Part shown: positions 42,417 through 50,914 of the stretch, piece after piece
Numbering within the stretch: position 1 is the first letter of the stretch
Layout: each line of letters starts with the position of its first letter
Source of the DNA: Demequina sediminis
Lineage (GTDB): Bacteria; Actinomycetota; Actinomycetes; Actinomycetales; Demequinaceae
Assembly (NCBI RefSeq): GCF_030296675.1
Contig: NZ_AP027736.1
Location: 2,480,001-2,544,000 of the forward strand
Direction of reading: 5' to 3'
DNA length: 64,000 nt
The notes under the pieces: model-generated
Seen by the model: the letters and a program-made list of their open reading frames with translations, nothing else
Databases searched by the model: none
Told to the model about the DNA's origin: nothing
Made by a program: the position numbers and the translations under genes

Positions 42417-43745
42417 TCAGGGGTAGAGCCCCCGAAGCTTGTGGGCCTCGGTGACGCGGCGCACCGCGAGGGCAGTGGCCGCCTGGCGATACGTGAGGTC
42501 GTGGGCGCCTGCGTAGTCGACCACGTCGTGCCACGCGCGCGTCATGCGCTCCTCCAGGCGATCATTCACGTCGCGCTCGGACCACTGGTACGCCTGGTTC
42601 GCCTGGACCCATTCGAAGTAGGACACCACCACGCCGCCCGCGTTCGCGAGGATGTCGGGCACCACCAGCACGTCGCGCTCGCGCAGAATCGAGTCGGCGG
42701 CCTTCGTGGTCGGTCCGTTGGCCCCCTCGACCACGATCGACGCCTGCACCTGGTGAGCGTTGTGCTCCGTGATGACCCCCTCGACCGCGGCGGGCACCAC
42801 CACGTCGACGTCGAGGGTGAGGACCGAGCGCGGGTCGATCGACTCGGTGCCCTCGAAGCCCACGACCGATCCCGTCCGTGCGGCGTGTTCGGCGAGCCGG
42901 CCAATGTCGAGGCCTCGGTGGTCGTAGATCGCGCCGTCGACGTCGCTCACCGCGATGACGCGCACGCCCGCTGCGGCGAGGAAGCGCGCCGCATCGCGAC
43001 CGACCTTGCCGAATCCCTGCACCGAGGCGGTCGCGCGCTCGGGCCGCATGCCGCGCGAGGCCATCGCCATGAGCGTGATGTTGGCGACCCCTCGGGAGGT
43101 GGCCGAGGCGCGCCCCAGCGACCCGCCCAGGCTCACCGGCTTGCCCGTCACCACGCCCGGCACCGTGTACCCCACCGCGGCCGAGTACGTGTCCATGATC
43201 CACGCCATGGTGCGCTCGTCGGTGCCGATGTCGGGGGCGGGGATGTCCTTGGTGGGGCCGATGATCGGCAGCACCTCCGACGTGTAGCGCCGCGTGACGC
43301 GCTCGAGCTCCGCGAGGCTGTGCTCGCGGGGGTCGATCGCGATCCCGCCCTTCGCGCCGCCGTACGGGACGTCGACGAGCGCACACTTCCACGTCATCCA
43401 CATCGCGAGCGCCCTGACCTCGTCGATGTCGACGCTGGGAGCGAAGCGCAGTCCGCCCTTGGCGGGGCCGCGCGAGAAGTTGTGCTGGACGCGGTAGCCC
43501 GAGTACACCGCCGTCGAGCCGTCGTCCCGCCGTAGCGGCACGCTCACCATGAGCTCGCGGCGCGACGTCGCGAGCATGCGGTGCATGCCGGTCTCGTAGC
43601 CCAGGTGATCGATCGCGCTCGCGAGCTGCGCGTGCGCATCGGCCAAGGGCCCGGACGATGCCCCGGAAAAGGGGCCCGCCGACGTTCCGGTGAGCGTTCC
43701 GAGCGGCGTCCCGGCGCGGGCGTCTGTTTCAGTGGACCACGTCAT
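42417..43745 (-). CDS. Glu/Leu/Phe/Val dehydrogenase
   Basis: A 442-residue oxidative deaminase, most likely glutamate dehydrogenase. The substrate block is GPAKGGLRFAPSVDIDEV and WMTWKCALVDVPYGGAKGGI with catalytic lysines, and the NAD(P) loop is VQGFGKVGRDAARFL. ATG 43745 is preceded by GGAGG. An N-terminal region of about 35 residues is rich in Gly, Ser and Thr and is not conserved. Whether NAD or NADP is used cannot be read here. Confidence 0.9.
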   Translation of the reverse strand: MTWSTETDARAGTPLGTLTGTSAGPFSGASSGPLADAHAQLASAIDHLGYETGMHRMLATSRRELMVSVPLRRDDGSTAVYSGYRVQHNFSRGPAKGGLRFAPSVDIDEVRALAMWMTWKCALVDVPYGGAKGGIAIDPREHSLAELERVTRRYTSEVLPIIGPTKDIPAPDIGTDERTMAWIMDTYSAAVGYTVPGVVTGKPVSLGGSLGRASATSRGVANITLMAMASRGMRPERATASVQGFGKVGRDAARFLAAAGVRVIAVSDVDGAIYDHRGLDIGRLAEHAARTGSVVGFEGTESIDPRSVLTLDVDVVVPAAVEGVITEHNAHQVQASIVVEGANGPTTKAADSILRERDVLVVPDILANAGGVVVSYFEWVQANQAYQWSERDVNDRLEERMTRAWHDVVDYAGAHDLTYRQAATALAVRRVTEAHKLRGLYP

Positions 43746-43826
43746 TGTGACCTCCGGTGAGTGACGCTTTCGACGATAGCGCCGCGCGTTCGGGTGCCCG
43801 AGCCTCACACCGCGGGCACCTCGCGG

Positions 43827-44576
43827 CTACCCGAACAGAGTGTCCTGATTTGCGGGCGCCGGGGCGGCGGCGACCGCGACGGGCCACTCGGGTCGGGGGA
43901 GGTCGTCGACCTCTCCCTTCGACTTCAGCCACGCCGCGAAGCGCACCGCCCACTCGCGATGAGCCGAGGCCTGGAGGTCGTGGAGCGAGTCGAGAGACGT
44001 CGCGCGCATCGTGGGATGGGCCGCCGCGAGCGCCTGGACCAGCTCGAGGGTCGCCAGGACGTCGGCATCGGCCGCGTGGAGGTCCTCCGCGACCACGGTC
44101 ACCGCGTAGAGGGTGCACAGGTCGATGAGCTTGCGCTTACCCTTGCGGTACTGGTCGAGCTTGCGGTCCAGCACGAGCGGATCGATCACCGGACGCACCT
44201 CGCGCCGCACCAGCCGCGCCGCGAGAGAGCGCAGGCCGTGGCGCGCGAGCTCGTTCTCGAGCAGCGTGAGGTCGAACTGCGCATTGAAGGCGACCACGGG
44301 GAAGCCCGCGTTGAGGGCGCCGGCGAGTGCGGTTGCGACCTCCTCGAGCGCCTGCGCTGGGGCCGCGCCCTCCGCGCGTGCCTGGGCTGTCGTGATGCCG
44401 TGCACCGCCGTCGCGCCCGCGGGGATCTCGACGCCAGGATCGATCAGCCACGTGCGCGTGGTGACGGTCTCCCCGGTGCGCGTGATCACCGCCGCGGTGA
44501 CGATCCGGTCGTGCTCCGTGGACACGCCCGTGGTCTCGGTGTCGAATCCGACCATTGTCTCGTCGAGCCAGCTCAT
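43827..44576 (-). CDS. DnaQ-type 3'-5' exonuclease
   Basis: A 249-residue DEDDh exonuclease. Exo I is GFDTETTGVS near residue 10, exo II AFNAQFDLTLLE, and exo III HAADADVLATLEL with the histidine. Family members include the proofreading epsilon subunit and stand-alone enzymes; this stand-alone form is of the latter kind. It is divergent from guaB3. Confidence 0.88.
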   Translation of the reverse strand: MSWLDETMVGFDTETTGVSTEHDRIVTAAVITRTGETVTTRTWLIDPGVEIPAGATAVHGITTAQARAEGAAPAQALEEVATALAGALNAGFPVVAFNAQFDLTLLENELARHGLRSLAARLVRREVRPVIDPLVLDRKLDQYRKGKRKLIDLCTLYAVTVVAEDLHAADADVLATLELVQALAAAHPTMRATSLDSLHDLQASAHREWAVRFAAWLKSKGEVDDLPRPEWPVAVAAAPAPANQDTLFG

Positions 44577-44644
44577 GGTCCTAGACTGGCACGCCTCACC
44601 GACACCGCGTCGCATCGTCATCATCGCCGGTAGGCTGGTGGCCC

Positions 44645-45769
44645 GTGAGCAACGAGATCGAGATCGGCCGCGGCAAGCGCGGACGCCGCGCGTATTCCTT
44701 CGACGACATCGCCGTGGTGCCCTCGCGCCGCACGCGCGATCCGCAGGTGGTGAGCCTCGGCTGGCAGATCGATGCCTTCCAGTTCGAGATCCCCGTGATC
44801 GGCGCGCCGATGGACTCCGTGATGAGCCCCGCGACCGCGATCGCGCTGGGCAACGCGGGCGGCCTGGGCGTCCTCGACCTCGAGGGGCTGTGGACGCGCT
44901 ACGAGGACCCGACCGCGCTGCTCGAGGAGATCGCCGCCCTCGACCCCGCCGACTCGACCGTGCGCATGCAGGAGATCTACCGCGAGCCCATCAAGGATGA
45001 GCTCATCACCGCGCGGCTCAAGGAGATCCGCGCCGCCGGCGTGGTGGTGGCCGGGGCGCTCAGCCCGCAGCGCACGCAGGAGCACTACGCGACCGTGCTG
45101 AAGGCCGGCGTCGACCTGTTCGTCATCCGCGGCACCACGGTGAGCGCCGAGCACGTCTCTGACGGAGCCGAGCCGCTCAACCTCAAGAAGTTCATCTACG
45201 ACCTCGACGTGCCCGTGATCGTCGGAGGGGCGTCGACGTATCAGGCGGCGCTCCACCTCATGCGCACCGGTGCCGCAGGCGTGCTCGTGGGCTTCGGCGG
45301 CGGTGCGGCCCAGACCACGCGCACCACGCTCGGCATCCACGCACCCATGGCGACCGCGGTGTCGGACGTCGCGGCCGCGCGACGCGACTACCTCGACGAG
45401 TCCGGCGGCCGCTACGTCCACGTCATCGCGGACGGCGGCTTGGGACGCTCGGGCGACCTGGTCAAGGCCTTCGCATGCGGCGCCGATGCCATCATGCTGG
45501 GCGCCGCGCTCGCGCGCGCCGAAGAGGCGCCGGGTGCCGGCTTCCACTGGGGTCCCGAGGCTCACCACCCCGAGCTGCCGCGCGGGGAGCGCGTGCACGT
45601 GGGCGTGACCGGGACGCTCGAGGAGATCCTCTTCGGCCCGGGCACCCGCGCCGACGGCACGTCGAACCTCATGGGGGCGCTGCGGCGCTCGATGGCCACC
45701 ACCGGCTACTCGGACCTCAAGGAGTTCCAGCGCGTCGACATCGTGGTGAGCCCGTACCAGGCGCAGTAG
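44645..45769 (+). CDS. guaB3: GuaB3 family IMP dehydrogenase-related protein
   Basis: A 374-residue TIM-barrel protein without CBS domains: YSFDDIAVVPSRRTRDPQ and IPVIGAPMDSVMSP resemble the IMPDH N-terminus. At the place of the catalytic loop it has GVLVGFGGGAAQTTRTTLG, lacking the cysteine of GuaB. The phosphate-binding HVIADGGLGRSGDLVKA is kept. Actinobacteria often carry this paralogue near guaB. Activity uncertain. TAGGCT at 44631 precedes the GTG by eight bases. Confidence 0.88.
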   Translation: MSNEIEIGRGKRGRRAYSFDDIAVVPSRRTRDPQVVSLGWQIDAFQFEIPVIGAPMDSVMSPATAIALGNAGGLGVLDLEGLWTRYEDPTALLEEIAALDPADSTVRMQEIYREPIKDELITARLKEIRAAGVVVAGALSPQRTQEHYATVLKAGVDLFVIRGTTVSAEHVSDGAEPLNLKKFIYDLDVPVIVGGASTYQAALHLMRTGAAGVLVGFGGGAAQTTRTTLGIHAPMATAVSDVAAARRDYLDESGGRYVHVIADGGLGRSGDLVKAFACGADAIMLGAALARAEEAPGAGFHWGPEAHHPELPRGERVHVGVTGTLEEILFGPGTRADGTSNLMGALRRSMATTGYSDLKEFQRVDIVVSPYQAQ

Positions 45770-45771
45770 CG

Positions 45772-46329
45772 ATGGCGGAGCCCGCCGAGTTCACCGTGGC
45801 CGATGCCGCGGCCTGGCGCGTGTGGCTCGACCTCCACGAGTCGACGTCGGACGGCGTGTGGCTCGTGCTCGCGAAGAAGGGCGTCACGGTGCCCACGTCG
45901 CTCACCTACGCCCAGGCTCTCGACGAGGCGCTGTGCTCGGGGTGGATCGACGGCCAGAAGAGGGGCCGCGATGCGGCGACCTTCCTCCAGCGCTTCACGC
46001 CGCGACGCGCGCGCTCGATGTGGTCGGCCCGCAACGTCGAGCACGTCGCGCGCCTCACCGACGCGGGGCGCATGCGCGAGCGCGGACTCGAGGAGGTCGC
46101 CAAGGCTCGGCACGACGGGCGCTGGGAGCGGGCCTACGACGGCTCGGCGACCGCGGCCGTGCCGGACGACCTCGCCCGCGCGCTGGCCGCGGAGCCCGCG
46201 CTCGAGGCCGCCTTCGAGGCGCTCACCCGCGCCGAGCGCTTCGCGGTCCTGCACCCGCTCATGACCGCAGCGACCGAGGCGACGCGCGAGCGGCGCCTGC
46301 GGCGCGCGCTCGACAGGTTGCGAGGCTAG
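45772..46329 (+). CDS. YdeI/OmpD-associated family protein
   Basis: A 185-residue soluble protein with the family blocks GVWLVLAKKG, CSGWIDGQKRG, and FTPRRARSMWSARNVEHVARL. The C-terminal half has repeated Ala/Arg helices. Family function is poorly known; links to antimicrobial peptide tolerance are reported for some members. Starts two bases after guaB3. Confidence 0.8.
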   Translation: MAEPAEFTVADAAAWRVWLDLHESTSDGVWLVLAKKGVTVPTSLTYAQALDEALCSGWIDGQKRGRDAATFLQRFTPRRARSMWSARNVEHVARLTDAGRMRERGLEEVAKARHDGRWERAYDGSATAAVPDDLARALAAEPALEAAFEALTRAERFAVLHPLMTAATEATRERRLRRALDRLRG

Positions 46330-46330
46330 G

Positions 46331-47689
46331 TCACGCCTCGGGCCGGTCGATCACCACGAACGCGCCCGTGTACATGCCCATTGCGCACGAGTAGGCGTAC
46401 GTGCCCGGCTCGCCCGCGGTGAACTCCACCGTGGCGGGACCCGTGAGCACGTCGATGCTGTCGAGGCCGAGCGATGGCGCGGTGATGAGGCTCGCGCACC
46501 CGACCCACTCGGGCTCGAGGCGCCACCTCACGTTCTCGCCCGCGTAGACCACCGAGACCTCGGGGGAGTAGCCGTCCGCCTCGACCACCGTGGTGACCTC
46601 CTGCGCGCCACGGACATCCGCGACGTTGGCCGTGCGCTCGGTGGGGGTGAGCCCGCCGAAACCGAGCCCTGGCGCGAGGGTGGTCACCGCACCCGCGCCC
46701 GTCACCAGCGCGAACGCGACCACCACGACGCCCACGACCCGGAGCGCTCGTCCCGTCGAGGACCGCCTGGCCGCGCTCGCGGCGGCGCCGGCCGCCAGCA
46801 GTCCGGGCGTGGTCCCGAGCGCGAAGACGGCCATGACGGCGGCGCCCGCGGCGGCGGATCCCGTCGACAGCGCGTAGACCTGGACGGCCTGCGTGAAGCC
46901 GCACGGCAGGAAGAACGATGCCGCGCCCAGTCCTGCCGCGCGCAGGTCGCCGGCGCGGGCGCCTTTGCGAACGGTGGACGGACCGGCACCCGTCCGCGCC
47001 CATGCGCCCCAGCGGCCCGGCAGGGTGAGCTGCCACCCGGCGAGGCGCGGTGAGGCGCCGGTGAGGCGCAGGCCGAGGACGCCCATGACCACGGCGGCGA
47101 CGAGCATCGTCGCCGCGAGCGCCGTGCCGGAGAGTTGCAGTCCCTGGCCCGCCCACCCGACCACGCCTCCCAGCACCGCGAAGCCGACGACCCTGCCCAC
47201 GTTGAACGCGAGGTGGGGGCGCAAGCGGGCGGCGCGGCGGGCATCGTCCCCGACGGAGGCCGCGAGAGAGATCACCAGGCCGCCCACGAGCGCCATGCAC
47301 GTGGACACCGACGCCGCGACGCCCAGCAACGCGATGAGCGCGAGCGATCCGGCCGAGGCGCCTGACGTGAGCGTGCCGATGCGCTCGTCGAGACCGAACG
47401 CGTACGCCGTGATCGCGAGCGCGGCGACCACCGCGGCCGCGACCGTGACGTCGCGCCACACCGTGTGATCGCGGCTCAGCCACGGACGTGCGCCCACGCG
47501 ATACGGGGTGTCGGCGAGCGCGGCATCGAGGGCGGAATCGGCGGGCAGACGCTCGCCCTCGAGGGTGAGCCGGCCCGAGCGGCGGTCGGCGCGCGCGGCG
47601 CGCACGCCGGGAAGCTCGAGCGCGGCGGCGGTGACCGTGGTCTCGCACGCGGCACACGTCATTCCCTCGATGGGGACGATGCGCTCCAT
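46331..47689 (-). CDS. HMA / UreH-DsbD-type transporter / cupredoxin fusion
   Basis: A 452-residue three-part membrane protein. Residues 1-70 are a heavy-metal-associated domain with GMTCAACETTV. Residues 80-345 hold about six to seven spans of the DsbD_2/UreH type (ALVGGLVISLAASVG, FFLPCGFTQAVQVYA). Residues 360-452 form a cupredoxin-like domain outside the cell, ending YSCAMGMYTGAFVVI with Cys and Met ligands. Probably copper or silver handling. GAGGAGG precedes the ATG. Meets the YdeI gene tail to tail, one base between stops. Confidence 0.85.
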   Translation of the reverse strand: MERIVPIEGMTCAACETTVTAAALELPGVRAARADRRSGRLTLEGERLPADSALDAALADTPYRVGARPWLSRDHTVWRDVTVAAAVVAALAITAYAFGLDERIGTLTSGASAGSLALIALLGVAASVSTCMALVGGLVISLAASVGDDARRAARLRPHLAFNVGRVVGFAVLGGVVGWAGQGLQLSGTALAATMLVAAVVMGVLGLRLTGASPRLAGWQLTLPGRWGAWARTGAGPSTVRKGARAGDLRAAGLGAASFFLPCGFTQAVQVYALSTGSAAAGAAVMAVFALGTTPGLLAAGAAASAARRSSTGRALRVVGVVVVAFALVTGAGAVTTLAPGLGFGGLTPTERTANVADVRGAQEVTTVVEADGYSPEVSVVYAGENVRWRLEPEWVGCASLITAPSLGLDSIDVLTGPATVEFTAGEPGTYAYSCAMGMYTGAFVVIDRPEA

Positions 47690-47883
47690 GGCTCCTCCTC
47701 GCGGCCCGCCGGGGTGCGGGCTGGCTTGTGTGAGGTCAGGGTAGACAGATCGCGGGGGCGTTCGCTCGGGACCTGGGTCGCGACCCTGCCCGTGCGGGAA
47801 GGTGTGTACGTCATGTCCCGTCCACAGCCGCGGCACGCTGTCGGTCGGCGCGGGTACCCTGGGTGGGTCCGAAGGGAGCCCTC

Positions 47884-48141
47884 ATGTCCTCTGCTGCTCA
47901 CGTTCCGTCTGGATCTGGCGACCCGACGCGCGACGACGCGATGGGTGAGGTCTCCGCGGTGCTACTGAATCTCGAACACACCATCGCACGTGCGAAGAAG
48001 GGCCTGGCAAAGGTGAAGAAGTCGGGCGGAGACCGCAATGTCGAGCTCGCGCTCGACGCGGCGATCACCGAACTGGCCAAGCAGCACAAGCGCTTGATGC
48101 AGGACACGTACTATGCGGGTGACGCGGTTCGCCTGATCTAA
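47884..48141 (+). CDS. Small helical protein of unknown function
   Basis: An 85-residue protein I do not recognise. After a disordered start (residues 1-20) it is predicted as two charged helices: EVSAVLLNLEHTIARAKKGL and VELALDAAITELAKQHKRLM. GAAGGGAG lies before the ATG. It ends 44 bases before the restriction-modification gene, in the same direction, and may be the first gene of that operon. It could also be an unrelated housekeeping gene. Confidence 0.65.
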   Translation: MSSAAHVPSGSGDPTRDDAMGEVSAVLLNLEHTIARAKKGLAKVKKSGGDRNVELALDAAITELAKQHKRLMQDTYYAGDAVRLI

Positions 48142-48185
48142 GGCGGAGCGGGCGAGCGCAATCAAAGACGCTGAGGGGGACACCG

Positions 48186-50914
48186 GTGCGAAGTGGTGCC
48201 GAGATTGAGGCGGATCTGCGCGCCTTCGTGAAGCGGTGGGAAGCGTACGCGGGGTCCGAGAAGGCCGAGGCGCAGACGTTCCTCAACGAGCTCTTCGCAG
48301 CCTACGGCACGGATCGCTTGGCGGCGGGGGCACTGTTCGAGGACTTCAAGTCCTCCGCCGGCTTCATGGACCTCCACTGGCCCGGCCAGCTCATTGTCGA
48401 GATGAAGAAGCCGGGCGTGGCCCTGGCCAAGGCCGACGACCAGCGCATTCGCTACTGGCAGGAGTCCTCGGACGCCAAGGAGGGCATCCCCGCGGCACGC
48501 TTCGTGGTGCTGTGCAACTTCCACGAGTTCGAGATCTGGGAGCCGGGACGCTTCCCCAAGGAGCCGCGCCTGCGCCTCACGCTCAGGGAGCTTCCCGACC
48601 GCGCCGAGGCGTTCATGTTCCTGGTGGCGGGTGACGTGGATCCCGTCTTCACGGAGCAGAGGCGGGAGCTCACCGCCGAGGCCGCCGAGCACGTGGCGAA
48701 GCTGTACACCTCCCTTGCGGACCGCGGCGCCGCGCCGGTCACGGACATTCAGCGCTTCACCATGCAGGTGGTGTGGTGCATGTTCGCCGAGGACCTGGGC
48801 CTGCTCGACGGACTGCCGCTGTCGCATGCGGTCGAGGTGGTGCTAAAGGATCCTGAGCTCAACTCAACCAGGAGTTCGACTACCTGTTCGGGCTGCTGAA
48901 CAAGAAGTCCGATTCGGGTCGCGCCGGCGCCTACGCGGGTACGCGCTACGTCAACGGCGACCTCTTCGCCGAGGTCGATTCGCCCATGCTGACCAGGGAC
49001 GAGCTGCTCCACCTCAAGAAGGCGGTCGAGTTCGACTGGCGCAACGTCAACCCCACCATCTTCGGCAGCCTGCTCGAGGGCGTGCTGGGTCAGGAGCGTC
49101 GCTCGGCGCTGGGAGCGCACTACACGCACGAGGCCGACATCATGAAGATCGTCACACCCACGATCGTGCGGCCGTGGCGTGACAGGATCGCCGCCACCGC
49201 CTCGCCTGCGGAGGCCCGGGCGTTGCTCGACGAGCTGTGCGCCTTCACGGTGTTGGACCCCGCGTGCGGGTGCGGCAACTTCCTCTATGTGGCGTATCGC
49301 GAGTTGCGCGCCCTCGAGTACGAACTCAAGCAGCGCATCTTCACCCTCGCGGAGACCACGGGTGCGCCCGCACCGTCCGGACCGCTGCCGTACGTGCCGC
49401 TCACCGCGGTCCACGGGATTGACATCGAGCACGTCGCGGTCATGATCGCGCGCGTGGTGCTGTGGATGGGACATCGCCAGGTGATGGACCTCTACGGGGA
49501 GGCGGAGGCGCCACTGCCGCTGGTGAGCCTGCCGGGCGTGCGGGCGGCCGATGCCCTGCGCGCCGAGTGGCCCCAGGTGGACGCGATCATCGGGAACCCG
49601 CCATTTCTCGGCTCTCAGCTCCTCCGCGAGTCCCTGGGCGACGCCTACCTCACATGGCTTAAGAAGGAGTTCGGCGTCGGGATCAAGGACCTGTGCGTGT
49701 ACTGGTTCCGCAAGGCCAACGACGCCCTTGCGCAGGGCCAGCGAGCCGGCCTCGTTGGCACCAACTCCATCTCACAGAACCGCGCGCGCGGCGCCTCGCT
49801 TGAATACGTTGCCGCGCACGGCGGCGTGATCACCGACGCGGTCTCGTCGCAGAAGTGGCCGGGCGAGGCCAAGGTTCACGTCTCGATCGTCAATTGGATC
49901 AAGGAGCCCGCGGAGGCGGTCACTGAGTTCGACCTCGACGGCGCGCGCGTCGCCGGGATCACGCCCTCCCTCACCGCGACCGGCGCCGATACGTGGGCTC
50001 CGCAGGCGCTCGCGGCCAACAAGGGCAGGTGCTTCCAGGGGCCGATTCCGATCGGCAAGGGCTTCGTGATGGACGATGCGTCTGCGGCGGCGCTGCAATC
50101 CCGTTCCGAGGCCGTCTACGCGGACATCGTGCGTCCCTACGTGATCGGCGATGACGTGGCAAACCGATCTGCCCAGGATCCGTCCCGTTGGATCATCGAC
50201 TTCGGGCTCCGTCCGCTCGAAGAAGCTGCGTCCTACCCCGCCGCGCTCGACATCGTGCGGCGTCTGGTCAAGCCGGACCGTGAGCAGTCGAACCGCGCGG
50301 TCTACCGCGAGCGATGGTGGATCTTCGGCGAGCCCCGCACGGCCATGCGCTCCGCTCTCTCGCCGCTCTCGCGGTTTATTGTGGGTACCGCGACGGGCAA
50401 GCGACTGGCGCTTGCCTGGCAGGATGCCGCCGTCTGCCCCAGCAACCTGGTGAACGTGTTCGCCTTCGACGATGACTACTCCATGGGCATCCTGCTCTCC
50501 CGCGCGCACGACGCGTGGGCATGGGCCCAGTCCTCGACGCTCGAGACGCGACTCCGCTACACGCCAACCAGTGTGTTCGAGACCTTCCCCTGGCCCCAGC
50601 CGACCAAGACTCAGAGGGAGGCTATTGCCGAGGCATCCAGCGCCCTTTACGCTCGCCGCTCCGAGCTCTGCATCGAGCACCAACTGGGCCTCACCAAGCT
50701 CTACAACCTGATGGACGAGGGCGGCTTCGCCGACCTCAAGGCGCTGCACAAGCGCCTCGACGAGGCCGTCGCTGCGGCCTACGGCTGGCCCAAGGCCGTC
50801 GCTCAGGACGGGCCCGAGCTGGTGCGCCGCCTCCGCTCGCTCAACCGCGACATAGTCGAGGGGCGGGTCGCTTACGAGCCGTTGACTGGGCCCCAAGGCG
50901 GAGCGCGCCCGTGA
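48186..50914 (+). CDS. Type IIL (MmeI-like) restriction endonuclease and DNA methyltransferase (one frameshift)
   Basis: One chain that both cuts and methylates DNA. Residues 1-150 form the nuclease: D62, E72, K74 in FMDLHWPGQLIVEMKK give D-x9-E-x-K, the MmeI spacing. A helical linker follows, then the gamma-class methyltransferase: motif I DPACGCGNFLYVAYREL from residue 358 and motif IV IIGNPPFLG (N471). The C-terminal part, with DPSRWIIDFG, is the target recognition domain. The frame breaks at 48861-48866; one added base gives 909 residues, normal for the family. GTG start without strong binding site. Target unknown; adenine N6 methylation is expected. Confidence 0.88.
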
